Positions 1 through 8,255 of a stretch of 64,000 nt of DNA are shown one piece after another. The number at the start of each line of letters is the position of its first letter. The first letter of the stretch is position 1. This DNA comes from Microbacterium sp. AB (lineage in GTDB: Bacteria; Actinomycetota; Actinomycetes; Actinomycetales; Microbacteriaceae), in the NCBI RefSeq assembly GCF_032878875.1, contig NZ_CP118157.1, positions 2,728,001 to 2,792,000 on the forward strand, read 5' to 3'. The position numbers were made by a program, and so were the translations under genes. Under the pieces are notes generated by a model, which had not been told where the DNA came from, searched no databases, and saw only the letters and a program-made list of their open reading frames with translations.

Positions 1-1
1 C

Positions 2-175
2 ACCAGCGAGCCGGGCCGAGGCACGTCGTTCACGGTCGAGGTCCCGCATGCGCTCCCGGACGTCCCCCCGGGCGAGGCGAGCGGGGCGGGTCCCGCCGCC
101 GGGCCCGGGTCGGGAGAGCGGACGCCCCTGACGGGACCCGCGAGCAGAGGCCCTCGGGGAGCCGTGCGGACGTGA
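2..175 (+). CDS. Sensor histidine kinase, C-terminal end (partial)
   Basis: The frame is open from the window edge to a TGA at 173-175, giving the last 57 residues of a protein. It starts TSEPGRGTSFTVEVP, which matches the glycine-rich G2 box and final beta strand (GxGTxFxVxLP) of HATPase_c domains in two-component sensor kinases. A Pro/Gly/Ala-rich tail of about 40 residues follows. Only the tail is present, so the sensed signal and partner regulator cannot be read. The call rests on a short motif; another GHKL-family ATPase is possible. Confidence 0.5.
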   Translation, partial: TSEPGRGTSFTVEVPHALPDVPPGEASGAGPAAGPGSGERTPLTGPASRGPRGAVRT

Positions 176-214
176 CCGCGGCGTGAGCCGGAACGGTCGG
201 CCCGGGGCGGCGGA

Positions 215-856
215 TCAGCCGGCGCTCGCCAGCGCGATCGTCAGCGTGTCGACGGCAGTCTGCTTGGAGTACTCGTCCGACGTGGGAGTCGTCTGCACGA
301 GGAACTCGTATCGCAGCTGCACGGTCAGCTCGGTCGCGCTCTCGGACACGGCACCGATCGAGAAGGTCTGCGAGTAGCTGTACGGCGACAGCACGAGGTA
401 TCCGGGCGCCTCGGTCGACGCGTCGGCCTGATCGGCGAGGGCGTCGCCCGCGTCCGGCACGACCGTCATGCTCACCCGCTGGAGATAGACGCCCTGCCCG
501 TCGTCGGGCGTGATCGTCGTCGAGAGCGAGAGGCTGACCGGCTTGACCGCGGCGGGGGTCCACCTGTCCATCGTGAGATCGGACCAGTACGTGACCGTGG
601 CCGTGACCGCGCCGGCCTGGAGCTCCCTCTCCGCGCTGCCCGTCGCGAGGTCGTTGACGACGGGCTCAGGGGACTCCGACACGGCCGGAGCGGTCGCGGC
701 GTCTCCGAAGGTGCGACCGGGGCTCGGTGCCGCGGACGCCGTCGCCTCGGGCGTCGCCACGGTCTCATCGAGCCACGGCGGCGAGCCGCACCCGGTGGCC
801 GTCGCGGCGAGCGCAGCGACGAGCGCCGCGCCGGCGACCCTCGTCGTCACGCGCAT
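215..856 (-). CDS. Putative secreted lipoprotein of unknown function
   Basis: The 213-residue product begins with a type II signal peptide: a short basic start, a hydrophobic stretch, then the lipobox ATGC with Cys23 as the predicted lipidation site. It should therefore sit on the outer face of the membrane. After a Ser/Pro/Ala-rich linker (about residues 30-70) comes one compact domain rich in beta-prone segments, with no motif I recognise. A GGAGG Shine-Dalgarno lies about 10 bases before the ATG. It is the last gene of the minus-strand run after truA, with a 150-base gap that argues against tight coupling. Function is unknown. Confidence 0.75.
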   Translation of the reverse strand: MRVTTRVAGAALVAALAATATGCGSPPWLDETVATPEATASAAPSPGRTFGDAATAPAVSESPEPVVNDLATGSAERELQAGAVTATVTYWSDLTMDRWTPAAVKPVSLSLSTTITPDDGQGVYLQRVSMTVVPDAGDALADQADASTEAPGYLVLSPYSYSQTFSIGAVSESATELTVQLRYEFLVQTTPTSDEYSKQTAVDTLTIALASAG

Positions 857-1006
857 GACCGGGCGTCCTCCCTCCCCCGCCCGTCAGTCTAGCCACGGCG
901 CGCTCGTCTCCCCATGGCACCTCACGGTGGGAGGGCGCCGCGCCCGCCGTCCCCGTCCGGGTGCTTCCCGCCGGCGGGGGGGGCGGACGGAGCCGCCCGG
1001 ATGCCG

Positions 1007-1870
1007 TCAGCCGCCGACCTCGTCCGCTCCCCGGCGGTTTCGGGTCTGCTCGGCACGCGCGGCGAGCAGGGCGTCGTCGGGATAGCCGACCTCGCCGAGC
1101 GTGAGGCCGCGCGCTGCGAGGACGGCGAAGGCGCTCGTGCGTTCGAGCGCGTCGCGGATGGCCCGCAGGACTTCGGCCGTGAGCTTCCCCTCCCCCACGG
1201 CGACGCACGCGCCGACGAGGGCGCGCACCATCGAATGGCAGAACGCATCGGCGCGGACGTTCGCGACGAGGACGCCCTGCGCGTCACGATGCCAGTCGAA
1301 CTCGAGCAGCGTGCGGATGGTCGTGGCCTCCGCGCGCGGCTTGCAGTACGCGGCGAAGTCCCACAGCCCGACGAGCCCGCGGGCGGCCTCGTCCATGGCG
1401 TCGGCATCGAGGGCGGCGTGGACGGTCGTCGTGCGGTGGCGCTCCAGGGGGTCGTATCCTGCGACGTCGTCGGCGATGCGGTACTCGTACCGGCGCCAGG
1501 TGGCCGAGAAACGCGCGTCGAAGCCCTCGGGGGCCGTCGACGCGCGCGTGACGGTCACGTCCGGGTACTGGCCGAGCACCCCTCGGAGGCGTCGCGCGAT
1601 CGGCGACGCGGGGTCGTCCGGCTCGGGAGCGCCGCGACGCCGCTGCGTCATCCGCTCCCACGACGACTCGTCGAGGTCGGCGTGCGCGACCTGCCCGCGG
1701 GCGTGCACCCCGGCATCCGTGCGCCCCGCGACGACGAGCTGCACGGGCCCGCCCGCGATCCGGGACAACGCCCCCTCGAGTGCGCCCTGCACCGTCCGGA
1801 GCCCCGGCTGGCGCGCCCATCCGCGGAAATGCGTCCCGTCGTAGGCGATGTCAAGCCGGATGCGCCGCAT
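1007..1870 (-). CDS. truA: tRNA pseudouridine(38-40) synthase TruA
   Basis: This enzyme converts uridines 38-40 in the tRNA anticodon stem to pseudouridine in the cytoplasm. The 287-residue protein has the family signature AGRTDAGVHA with catalytic Asp52, the N-terminal RxDIAYDGTHFxGWARQ strand, and the later FCHSMVRALVG segment. Length is normal for an actinobacterial TruA. The ATG at 1870 is supported by a -10 box TAGGCT (1877-1882) six bases upstream and no clear Shine-Dalgarno, which suggests a leaderless transcript. truA commonly follows rplQ in bacteria; here luxS and mtnN lie between them. Confidence 0.97.
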   Translation of the reverse strand: MRRIRLDIAYDGTHFRGWARQPGLRTVQGALEGALSRIAGGPVQLVVAGRTDAGVHARGQVAHADLDESSWERMTQRRRGAPEPDDPASPIARRLRGVLGQYPDVTVTRASTAPEGFDARFSATWRRYEYRIADDVAGYDPLERHRTTTVHAALDADAMDEAARGLVGLWDFAAYCKPRAEATTIRTLLEFDWHRDAQGVLVANVRADAFCHSMVRALVGACVAVGEGKLTAEVLRAIRDALERTSAFAVLAARGLTLGEVGYPDDALLAARAEQTRNRRGADEVGG

Positions 1871-1876
1871 CCGTTC

Positions 1877-1882
1877 AGCCTA
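1877..1882 (-). promoter_or_regulatory. -10 box of a leaderless truA promoter
   Basis: TAGGCT on the minus strand ends six bases before the truA ATG. That places the transcription start at or next to the start codon. No clear -35 box was found. Confidence 0.5.
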
Positions 1883-1936
1883 TCCGGGCCGGCCCGGGAC
1901 GCGTGCGCGGAGCTGCGCCGCGAGACGGCAGGACGC

Positions 1937-2626
1937 CTACAGCCGGCCGAGGGCGGCGACGACGACGCGGGCCGAGCGCTCGGCGGCGTCGTCGACGTGC
2001 GTGAGGAACTCCTCGCCGTCGGGCGCGCAGAGATCGCTGATGCCGCGGACCGACACGAAGCGGACGCCGTGGTTGAAGGCGACCTGGGCGATCGCCGCGG
2101 TCTCCATGTCGACGACCTGCAGCCGGGGGAACTCCTCCCTGAGACCATGCGCGATGCCGACCGTGACGAACTTCTCCCCGGAGCCGATGGCGCCCTCGCG
2201 CACGGGCACGCCCTCGACGGCGGATGACGTCAGCGCCGCGAACGCCGGGGCGTCGGGCGCGTAGGAGGCAGGCATCCCCGGGACCTGGCCGGCGACGTAC
2301 CCGAAGGCACGGGCGTCGGCCTCGACGTTGACGTGCTCCGTGCCGACGAACACCTCGCCCACCCGGACGTCGGCGCCGAGCCCGCCGGCGGATCCGGCCG
2401 ACACGAGCAGCACGTCGTCGCCGTAACGGTGCAGGGCACCGACCGCGGCATCCGCCGCATTGACCATCCCCACGCCCGACGTCACGAGCACGAACGTGTG
2501 GCCGTCGGCGACGACACCGCGATGGACGGCCCGCGCGACGGCGAGAGGCTCGCTCGTCTCGGCCGCGAGGTCGATGAAGGGCTGAGCCTCCTCATCCATC
2601 GCGACCTGGACGACGACCGTCGTCAT
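1937..2626 (-). CDS. mtnN: 5'-methylthioadenosine/S-adenosylhomocysteine nucleosidase
   Basis: MtnN hydrolyses adenine from S-adenosylhomocysteine and methylthioadenosine, making the S-ribosylhomocysteine used by LuxS. The 229-residue protein shows the nucleoside phosphorylase fold signatures: GSAGG near residue 80, the substrate-binding [12 protein letters not shown] helix, and RGISDLC with the catalytic Asp. The start is set by the ATGA overlap with the luxS stop (2623-2626); an upstream in-frame start would run into luxS. The overlap makes luxS-mtnN a translationally coupled pair. A futalosine or adenosine nucleosidase role is possible but unlikely beside luxS. Confidence 0.93.
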   Translation of the reverse strand: MTTVVVQVAMDEEAQPFIDLAAETSEPLAVARAVHRGVVADGHTFVLVTSGVGMVNAADAAVGALHRYGDDVLLVSAGSAGGLGADVRVGEVFVGTEHVNVEADARAFGYVAGQVPGMPASYAPDAPAFAALTSSAVEGVPVREGAIGSGEKFVTVGIAHGLREEFPRLQVVDMETAAIAQVAFNHGVRFVSVRGISDLCAPDGEEFLTHVDDAAERSARVVVAALGRL

Positions 2627-3114
2627 GCCCGCGGTTCCGCGCCCGGCGCGAACACCGCGTTCCACTCGTCCCGCTTCGCCAGGAACGCCCGAGCGGCCTC
2701 CTGCGCCCCGGCGAGCGTGTGGTTCGCGCCCCAGCCGCACTGCACCTCGTTGGCCGCGGGCACCGCGTCGGCGCCGAGGATGTCGGTCAGCGTCGCCTCG
2801 ACGAGGCCGAGCACCTCGTCGTACGCGGGCTCTCCCTGCAGGATCAGGTAGAAGCCGGTCTGGCAGCCCATCGGCGAGAAGTCGATGACGCGATCGGAGT
2901 GGTTGCGGCTCTTCTCCGCGAAGAGGTGCTCGAGCGAGTGGACGGTCGGCATCTCGAGGTGTCCGACGTTCGGCTGGGCGAACCGCACGTCGTACTTGAC
3001 GATCACGTCGCCGGCGGGCAGCTGCTTGCGATCGGCCAGTCGCACGTACGGCGCGGCGACGATCCGGTGGTCGAGGTTGAACGACTCGACGTTCATACGG
3101 GGCGCATCAGTCAC
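2623..3114 (-). CDS. luxS: S-ribosylhomocysteine lyase LuxS (AI-2 synthase)
   Basis: LuxS cleaves S-ribosylhomocysteine to homocysteine and DPD, the precursor of autoinducer-2. The 163-residue product has the metal-binding [10 protein letters not shown] motif with two His ligands, and PMGCQTGFY with the catalytic Cys. The conserved start [11 protein letters not shown] appears at residue 7. The GTG at 3114 is preferred because a TAGGCT -10 box (3121-3126) lies six bases upstream, as expected for a leaderless mRNA. The ATG at 3096 would give the classic 157 residues but has no well-spaced ribosome site. Its stop overlaps the mtnN start by four bases. Confidence 0.96.
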   Translation of the reverse strand: MTDAPRMNVESFNLDHRIVAAPYVRLADRKQLPAGDVIVKYDVRFAQPNVGHLEMPTVHSLEHLFAEKSRNHSDRVIDFSPMGCQTGFYLILQGEPAYDEVLGLVEATLTDILGADAVPAANEVQCGWGANHTLAGAQEAARAFLAKRDEWNAVFAPGAEPRA

Positions 3115-3120
3115 CCTCCG

Positions 3121-3126
3121 AGCCTA
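3121..3126 (-). promoter_or_regulatory. -10 box of a leaderless luxS promoter
   Basis: TAGGCT lies six bases before the GTG of luxS. An inverted repeat, GTGTCGG (3130-3136) and CCGACAC (3144-3150), lies where the -35 box would be and could be an operator. Confidence 0.45.
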
Positions 3127-3325
3127 CGCGTGTCGGGCGTGGGCCGACACCGTGCGGGCGTCCGATGACGGCCGCGTTGGTCCGGCGGGAATCCAGGTGC
3201 GCCGCGAGGATGCGTCGGGCGCGCGCCTTCTCGCCGGTGGGAGGGATTCTCGCCGGGATGGCGGCGCTTCCGCACCGATGAAGGCGGCGGTGACGGGGAG
3301 TCCGGATGACCGTGGCCGCGGACGA

Positions 3326-3362
3326 CGAAGCGCCCCGGACCGGATGGTCGCGGGGCGCTTCG
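3326..3362 (-). terminator. Hairpin terminator after rplQ
   Basis: Perfect 12-base arms CGAAGCGCCCCG (3326-3337) and CGGGGCGCTTCG (3351-3362) with a 13-base loop, starting just past the rplQ stop. It closes the rpoA-rplQ unit. There is no clean T run, which is common in high-GC actinobacteria. Confidence 0.7.
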
Positions 3363-3375
3363 AGGAGAGCGCGGC

Positions 3376-3957
3376 CTACTTGGCCTCGGGCTCCTCGTCC
3401 GAGGCAGCGGCCTCGTCCGAAGCGGCCTCGTCCGAAGCAACGGCCTCGTCGGAAGCAGCGGCCTCGGCCGGAGCGGCCTCGGCGGTCTCGTCCGAGGCGG
3501 TCTCCTCGACGGGAGCGTCCTCGACGACCTCCGGCTCGGCCGGAGTCTCCTCGGCCGGCGCGGCGTCGGCCTTGGCGGACTTCTTCGCCTTGGGCGTGAC
3601 GGGCTCGAGGACGAGCTCGATCACGGCCATGGGGGCGTTGTCGCCCTTGCGGTTGCCGACCTTCGTGATGCGGGTGTAGCCGCCCTCGCGGTCCGCGACC
3701 AGCGGCGCGATCTCGGTGAACAGGATGTGCACGACTTCCTTGTCACCGATGACGGAGAGGACGCTGCGGCGGGCGTGCAGGTCGCCGCGCTTCGCCTTCG
3801 TGATGAGACGCTCGGCCAGCGGACGCAGGCGCTTGGCCTTCGTCTCGGTGGTCTTGATCGACTTGTGCGTGAACAGAGCCGCCGCGAGGTTCGCGAGAAT
3901 CAGACGCTCGTGGGCGGGGCCTCCGCCGAGGCGGGCACCCTTCGTGGGCTTAGGCAT
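3376..3957 (-). CDS. rplQ: 50S ribosomal protein L17 with acidic repeat tail
   Basis: L17 binds 23S rRNA near the exit tunnel. Residues 1-120 are a normal L17 ([21 protein letters not shown] at the start, then [21 protein letters not shown]). About 70 further residues form a low-complexity Ala/Glu/Ser/Asp tail with repeated SDEAA blocks, so the protein has 193 residues against the usual 115-130. The tail DNA carries near-repeats of about 15-18 bases. It follows rpoA by 36 bases and ends the ribosomal superoperon before a hairpin terminator. Confidence 0.98.
   Translation of the reverse strand: MPKPTKGARLGGGPAHERLILANLAAALFTHKSIKTTETKAKRLRPLAERLITKAKRGDLHARRSVLSVIGDKEVVHILFTEIAPLVADREGGYTRITKVGNRKGDNAPMAVIELVLEPVTPKAKKSAKADAAPAEETPAEPEVVEDAPVEETASDETAEAAPAEAAASDEAVASDEAASDEAAASDEEPEAK
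3384..3490 (-). repeat. Degenerate in-frame repeats in the rplQ tail
   Basis: The plus strand repeats variants of GAAGCGGCCTCGTCC in this interval, encoding the Ser-Asp-Glu-Ala-Ala blocks of the L17 tail. Such repeats are prone to length change between strains. Confidence 0.7.
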
Positions 3958-3993
3958 TTCTTCGTTACTCCAGTATCAGGACAGGAAGTCGGA

Positions 3994-4983
3994 TCAGAGG
4001 GACTCTTCGTCGTAGCCGCTGTAGAAGCCGGTGCCGTCGAAACCGGGCACCGAGTCCTTCAGCGACAGGCCGAGCGAGACGAGCTTGTCGCGCACCTCGT
4101 CGACCGACTTCTGGCCGAAGTTGCGGATGTTCATGAGCTGCGTCTCCGAGAGGGCGACGAGCTCGCTGACCGTGTTGATCCCCTCGCGCTTGAGGCAGTT
4201 GTACGAGCGGACCGACAGATCGAGGTCCTCGATCGGCATCGACAGCTCGTTGGAGAGGACGGTCTCGACGGGCGCGGGGCCGATCTCGATGCCCTCCGCC
4301 TCGACGTTCAGCTCGCGGGCGAGGCCGAAGAGCTCGACGAGCGTGCGGCCGGCCGAGGCGACGGCGTCGCGCGGGGCGATCGACGCCTTGGTCTCGACGT
4401 CGAGGACGAGCTTGTCGAAGTCGGTGCGCTCGCCCGCACGGGTGGCGTCGACACGGTAGCTGACCTTGAACACGGGCGAGTAGATCGAGTCGATCGGGAT
4501 CTGACCGGCCTCGGCGTACTCGTTGCGGTTCTGCACCGCCGAGACGTAGCCGCGTCCCCGCTCGATCGTCAGCTCGAGCTCGAACTTCGCGTCCGAGTTG
4601 AGGGTCGCGATGACGAGCTCGGGGTTGAGGATCTCGACTCCGGCCGGCGCCGAGATGTCCGCCGCGGTGACCTCGCCGGCGCCCGTCTTGCGCAGGTAGG
4701 CCGTGATCGGCTCGTCGCGCTCGCTCGAGACGACGAGGCGCTTGATGTTGAGGATGATCTCGGTGACATCCTCCTTCACACCGGGGATGGTGCTGAACTC
4801 GTGCAGCACGCCGTCGATGCGGATGCTCGTGACGGCCGCGCCGGGGATCGACGACAGGAGGCTGCGACGCAGCGCGTTGCCGATCGTGTAGCCGAAGCCG
4901 GGCTCCAGAGGCTCGATCACGAACCGGCTGCGGAACTCCGAGATCTTCTCCTCGGTGAGGGTCGGACGCTGTGCGATGAGCAC
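3994..4983 (-). CDS. rpoA: RNA polymerase alpha subunit
   Basis: The alpha subunit dimerises to nucleate RNA polymerase assembly and contacts UP elements and activators. The 329-residue protein shows the N-terminal assembly domain ([25 protein letters not shown], residues about 20-44), then a linker and the C-terminal domain with [18 protein letters not shown] and [15 protein letters not shown]. Length is typical of Actinobacteria. It lies between rpsK and rplQ; rpsD, often found just upstream of rpoA, is absent. A strong hairpin separates it from rpsK. Confidence 0.99.
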   Translation of the reverse strand: MLIAQRPTLTEEKISEFRSRFVIEPLEPGFGYTIGNALRRSLLSSIPGAAVTSIRIDGVLHEFSTIPGVKEDVTEIILNIKRLVVSSERDEPITAYLRKTGAGEVTAADISAPAGVEILNPELVIATLNSDAKFELELTIERGRGYVSAVQNRNEYAEAGQIPIDSIYSPVFKVSYRVDATRAGERTDFDKLVLDVETKASIAPRDAVASAGRTLVELFGLARELNVEAEGIEIGPAPVETVLSNELSMPIEDLDLSVRSYNCLKREGINTVSELVALSETQLMNIRNFGQKSVDEVRDKLVSLGLSLKDSVPGFDGTGFYSGYDEESL

Positions 4984-5090
4984 TATGTGTTCCTTTCGAT
5001 CACGTGCCCGCTATATGACACGTGCGGTGGATGAGGTCTTGAGTTGTTCTCGGGGCCCGGCACCGGCCGGGCGGTCATGAACGGCGAATG

Positions 5091-5121
5091 CGCCGGGGTG
5101 CTCTTCACGAGCACCCCGGCG
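5091..5121 (-). terminator. Strong hairpin between rpsK and rpoA
   Basis: Perfect 13-base arms (5091-5103 and 5109-5121; CGCCGGGGTGCTC and its complement) with a 5-base loop, ten bases past the rpsK stop. It can terminate or attenuate transcription before rpoA, or act as an RNA processing or stability element. There is no T run. It occupies the usual position of rpsD. Confidence 0.6.
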
Positions 5122-5131
5122 GACACGGTTC

Positions 5132-5530
5132 TCAGACGCGACGGCGCTTCGGCGGACGGCAGCCGTTGTGCGCCTGGGGCGTCACGTCCTGGATCGACCC
5201 GACCTCGAGGCCTGCGGCCTGAAGCGAGCGGATCGCGGTCTCGCGACCCGACCCCGGGCCCTTGACGAAGACGTCGACCTTCTTCACGCCGTGCTCCTGC
5301 GCCTGGCGGGCAGCAGACTCCGCGGCGAGGCCGGCGGCGAACGGCGTCGACTTGCGCGAGCCCTTGAAGCCCACGCCCCCCGACGAGGCCCAGCTGATGA
5401 CGGCGCCGGCCGGGTCGGTGATCGAGACGATCGTGTTGTTGAACGTCGACTTGATGTGGGCCTGGCCCAGCGCGATGTTCTTCTTTTCCTTGCGACGCGG
5501 CTTGCGCGCAGCGGTCTTGGGTGCAGCCAT
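5132..5530 (-). CDS. rpsK: 30S ribosomal protein S11
   Basis: S11 forms part of the platform around the 690 loop of 16S rRNA. The 132-residue protein has [18 protein letters not shown], the [12 protein letters not shown] segment and the conserved end [17 protein letters not shown]. Length matches the family. It follows rpsM by 28 bases and is the last gene before the hairpin that separates it from rpoA. Confidence 0.99.
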   Translation of the reverse strand: MAAPKTAARKPRRKEKKNIALGQAHIKSTFNNTIVSITDPAGAVISWASSGGVGFKGSRKSTPFAAGLAAESAARQAQEHGVKKVDVFVKGPGSGRETAIRSLQAAGLEVGSIQDVTPQAHNGCRPPKRRRV

Positions 5531-5558
5531 GGTTTTCTCCTAAACCTCTCCGCGCGAC

Positions 5559-5933
5559 CTAGCGGGCCTTCTTCTTGCCGGCGACGGTGCGCTTGGGACC
5601 CTTGCGCGTGCGCGCATTGGTCTTCGTGCGCTGCCCGCGGACCGGGAGGCCACGACGGTGGCGGATGCCCTCGTAGGAGCCGATCTCGACCTTGCGGCGG
5701 ATGTCGGCGGCCACCTCGCGGCGGAGGTCGCCCTCCACCTTGTAGTTGCCCTCGATGTGGTCGCGAAGGACGATGAGCTGGTCGTCGCTGAGGTCCTTCA
5801 CGCGGGTCTCGGGGCTGATGCCCGTCGCGACGAGGATCTCGTTCGAGCGGGTACGGCCAACGCCGTAGATGTACGTGAGTGCGATCACCACGCGCTTGTC
5901 GCGCGGGATGTCGACGCCGGCAAGACGTGCCAT
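5559..5933 (-). CDS. rpsM: 30S ribosomal protein S13
   Basis: S13 sits at the head of the small subunit and contacts the large subunit and P-site tRNA. The 124-residue product starts [22 protein letters not shown] and ends with the Lys/Arg-rich tail after [18 protein letters not shown], both characteristic of S13. It is preceded by rpmJ with a gap of about 130 bases and followed closely by rpsK. Confidence 0.99.
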   Translation of the reverse strand: MARLAGVDIPRDKRVVIALTYIYGVGRTRSNEILVATGISPETRVKDLSDDQLIVLRDHIEGNYKVEGDLRREVAADIRRKVEIGSYEGIRHRRGLPVRGQRTKTNARTRKGPKRTVAGKKKAR

Positions 5934-6066
5934 GCGGTTCTCCTGGATTTCTGTGGAGGTGTGGAGCAGGATCGGTGCCCGGGCCTCCGCCCCGAGGTGT
6001 CCCCCGCGATGCGGGTTCTGATCCTGCCGTGATTCAGTTGTCGGTCTCTACGAGCCCTGAGGCGTC

Positions 6067-6183
6067 TCAGCCCTGGCGCTGCTTGTGGCGCGGGTTGCTC
6101 TTGCAGATGACCATGACGCGGCCGTGCCGGCGGATCACCTTGCAGTGGTCGCAGATCGGCTTGACGCTGGGGTTGACCTTCAT
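6067..6183 (-). CDS. rpmJ: 50S ribosomal protein L36
   Basis: This 38-residue protein begins [20 protein letters not shown] and ends [11 protein letters not shown]. It keeps the zinc ribbon ligands Cys11, Cys14, Cys27 and His32, so it is the zinc-binding (C+) form. The gene lies between infA and rpsM, its standard place. A zinc-free paralogue could exist elsewhere but none is in the window. Confidence 0.97.
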   Translation of the reverse strand: MKVNPSVKPICDHCKVIRRHGRVMVICKSNPRHKQRQG

Positions 6184-6256
6184 GATGCTTCCTGTTCGCT
6201 GTCTTCGTTCCGGCGGCGGCGTTCCCGACGCGCGCCGGACGTTACTTCTCGACCGG

Positions 6257-6484
6257 TCAGCGGTAGCGGTAGACGATGCGGCCGCGCGTGAGGTCGTAGG
6301 GGCTCAGCTCCACGACGACACGGTCCTCCGGGATGATGCGGATGTAGTTCTGCCGCATCTTTCCGGAGATCGTTGCGAGCACCTTGTGCCCTGCAGGCTT
6401 GTCGAGCTCGACGCGGAACATCGCGTTCGGCAGCGCCTCGACAATCGTGCCCTCGGACTCGATGACACCGTCCTTCTTGGCCAT
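6257..6484 (-). CDS. infA: Translation initiation factor IF-1
   Basis: IF-1 occupies the ribosomal A site during initiation. The protein has 75 residues from [20 protein letters not shown] and shows the S1-like OB-fold signature [22 protein letters not shown] and the [23 protein letters not shown] end. The ATG at 6484 is chosen because it gives the family length. infA opens the infA-rpmJ-rpsM-rpsK group, just downstream of the hairpin that ends the preceding DsbA-like gene. Confidence 0.98.
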   Translation of the reverse strand: MAKKDGVIESEGTIVEALPNAMFRVELDKPAGHKVLATISGKMRQNYIRIIPEDRVVVELSPYDLTRGRIVYRYR

Positions 6485-6601
6485 AGCCTCGCTCACGCTT
6501 GAGCAGACCGGTCGGTCTGCGGTGGATGGATGATGGTGCCGGATGGCCGTCGCGACGACACGCCGAGATGGGGCGCACAGCACCAAAGATCTATGTTAGG
6601 T

Positions 6602-6631
6602 CACGCCGGGCGTGTCGGCAAACCCGGCGTG
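6602..6631 (-). terminator. Hairpin after the DsbA-like gene
   Basis: Perfect 9-base arms CACGCCGGG (6602-6610) and CCCGGCGTG (6623-6631) with a 12-base loop, lying between the DsbA-like stop and infA. It probably ends the secY-adk-map-dsbA unit ahead of an infA promoter. Confidence 0.5.
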
Positions 6632-6674
6632 TCGTCCGGACGGGCGCCGAGCCGCTCTGCGGGACGGTCGTGCG

Positions 6675-7364
6675 TCACTCGGTGAGGAGCGGTGCGAGGT
6701 CGGTCTCGGGGTCCCACGTGATGCTCAGGAACTCGCCGTTGACGACGACGGTCGGCGTCGAGATGCCCGACGCGCCGGTCTGGATCGGCGTCTCCGGGGT
6801 CATCTGGGCGACGTAGTCCATGTAGTCGCCGTCGGCGATGCAGCTCGCTGCGCCGGCCGCGCCGGCCTGCTCCGCATAGGAGATGAGCTCGTCGTCCGAC
6901 AGCCCCTCCGTGCTCTCGGCGGGCTGGTTGTCGTAGAGCAGGTCGACGAACGGGTAGAACGCGTCGGAGTCCGCCTCCGCGACGCAGTACGCCGCGCTCG
7001 CGGATCGCGTGGAGTACTGCGTCCCCTGCGAGGTGTTGTCGAGGATCGAGATCGGATGGATCTCGAGGGTCACGTCCCCGGACGACACCCGCTCGCTCAC
7101 GTACTCGCTGTACGTCGCCCAGTACTGCCCGCAATAGGGGCACATGAAGTCGACGTACTCCTCGATGACGTTGGGGCCGTCGCCCACGACGATCGCACCG
7201 GTCTCCTCGTTGACGACGCCCGCGGCGGGCGCGTCGGCCGGAGCCGTGGCGGCGCCGTTCATCCATACGACCAGGCCTCCGAGCGCGACCACGGCCACGA
7301 CCACGACGGCCGAGATCACGATCGCGAACCAGTTGGTCTTCTTGCCGGCCGATGCCATCATCAC
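6675..7364 (-). CDS. Membrane-anchored DsbA-like thiol-disulfide oxidoreductase
   Basis: The 229-residue protein has one N-terminal membrane segment (about residues 12-34), then an extracytoplasmic thioredoxin-fold domain with the CPYC active site (Cys75, Cys78) and a later TPTVVVNG loop supplying the cis-proline. This is the DsbA/Mtb-DsbA-like family that forms or rearranges disulfides in exported proteins. Three start codons in a row (GTG ATG ATG, 7364-7356) follow a GGAGAAG ribosome site, so the exact start is uncertain by two residues. It follows map by 41 bases and was probably attached to the secY-adk-map unit. Confidence 0.85.
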   Translation of the reverse strand: MMMASAGKKTNWFAIVISAVVVVAVVALGGLVVWMNGAATAPADAPAAGVVNEETGAIVVGDGPNVIEEYVDFMCPYCGQYWATYSEYVSERVSSGDVTLEIHPISILDNTSQGTQYSTRSASAAYCVAEADSDAFYPFVDLLYDNQPAESTEGLSDDELISYAEQAGAAGAASCIADGDYMDYVAQMTPETPIQTGASGISTPTVVVNGEFLSITWDPETDLAPLLTE

Positions 7365-7405
7365 GTTCGATCTTCTCCGTCGTGCAGAGAGCGGTGGAGG
7401 ACCGC

Positions 7406-8254
7406 TCAGTCCAGGGGCTGGGGCGTGACGCCGAAGGCGGCGAGAGCGGACGCTCCGCCGTCGGGCGCGGTGAGAACCCAGATGCCGCCATCATGCACGG
7501 CGACGCTGTGCTCCCAGTGTGAGCCGTCGGTGCGGTCGACCGTGCTGATCGTCCAGTCGTCGTCCTCGACGAGCACCTCGTCCGACCCCGCCGTCGTCAT
7601 CGGCTCGATGCACACCGCGAGGCCGGGGCGCACCTCGACGCCGGGGTCGGGCGTGCGGTAGTTGAAGATCGACGGCGGCTCGTGCATCCGGCGCCCGATT
7701 CCGTGGCCGACGTAGTCGCGCAGGATGCCCGCGGGCCTCCCGGTCCATGACAGGGGGTTCGCCTCGATGTGCCCCTGCACGGCGGCGCCGACCTCGCCGA
7801 GACGCTTCGCCGACGCGAGCGCGGCGATGCCCGCCCACATCGATCCCTCCGTCACGCGCGAGAGCTCCTCGCGTCGCGCGACGACCTCCGGACGCGCGTC
7901 GTCCGGGACGACGATCGTGATCGCCGAGTCGCCGTTCCAGCCGTCCTTCGTCTCGGCGCCGCTGTCGATCGAGACGATGTCGCCCGCCTGGACGACCCGC
8001 TCCCCCGGGATCCCGTGCACGACCTGGTCGTTGACCGAGATGCAGGTCGTGTGCCGGTAGCCGCGGACGAGCTGGAAGTTCGAGCGCGCGCCGCGCGCGG
8101 CGATGACCGCGTTCGCCGCGGCGTCGAGCTCGAGCGTCGTGACGCCGGGCCGGATGATCCGGCGCACCTCGTCGAGCGAGGCGGCGGTGATGAGACCGGG
8201 ATCGACCATCGCCCGCAGCTGGGCTGCGCTCTTGTAGAGCGAGCGGCGGAACAC
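7406..8254 (-). CDS. map: Type I methionine aminopeptidase
   Basis: Map removes the initiator methionine from nascent proteins. The 282-residue enzyme has the pita-bread fold features: HTTCISVNDQVVHGIPG, VSIDSGAETKDGWNGDSA with two metal-binding Asp residues, DYVGHGIGRRMHEPP with the metal His, and IEPMTT with a ligand Glu. The GTG at 8254 is chosen because it falls one base after the adk stop (8256-8258), fitting coupled translation; an upstream in-frame start at 8281 would overlap adk. It lies in the standard secY-adk-map order. Confidence 0.95.
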   Translation of the reverse strand: MFRRSLYKSAAQLRAMVDPGLITAASLDEVRRIIRPGVTTLELDAAANAVIAARGARSNFQLVRGYRHTTCISVNDQVVHGIPGERVVQAGDIVSIDSGAETKDGWNGDSAITIVVPDDARPEVVARREELSRVTEGSMWAGIAALASAKRLGEVGAAVQGHIEANPLSWTGRPAGILRDYVGHGIGRRMHEPPSIFNYRTPDPGVEVRPGLAVCIEPMTTAGSDEVLVEDDDWTISTVDRTDGSHWEHSVAVHDGGIWVLTAPDGGASALAAFGVTPQPLD

Positions 8255-8255
8255 G

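Noticed and set aside
3727..5034. Long open frame opposite rpoA and rplQ
   Set aside because: It mirrors strongly conserved coding regions on the other strand and its product is a Arg/Asp/Leu-rich low-complexity shadow typical of 70% GC DNA.
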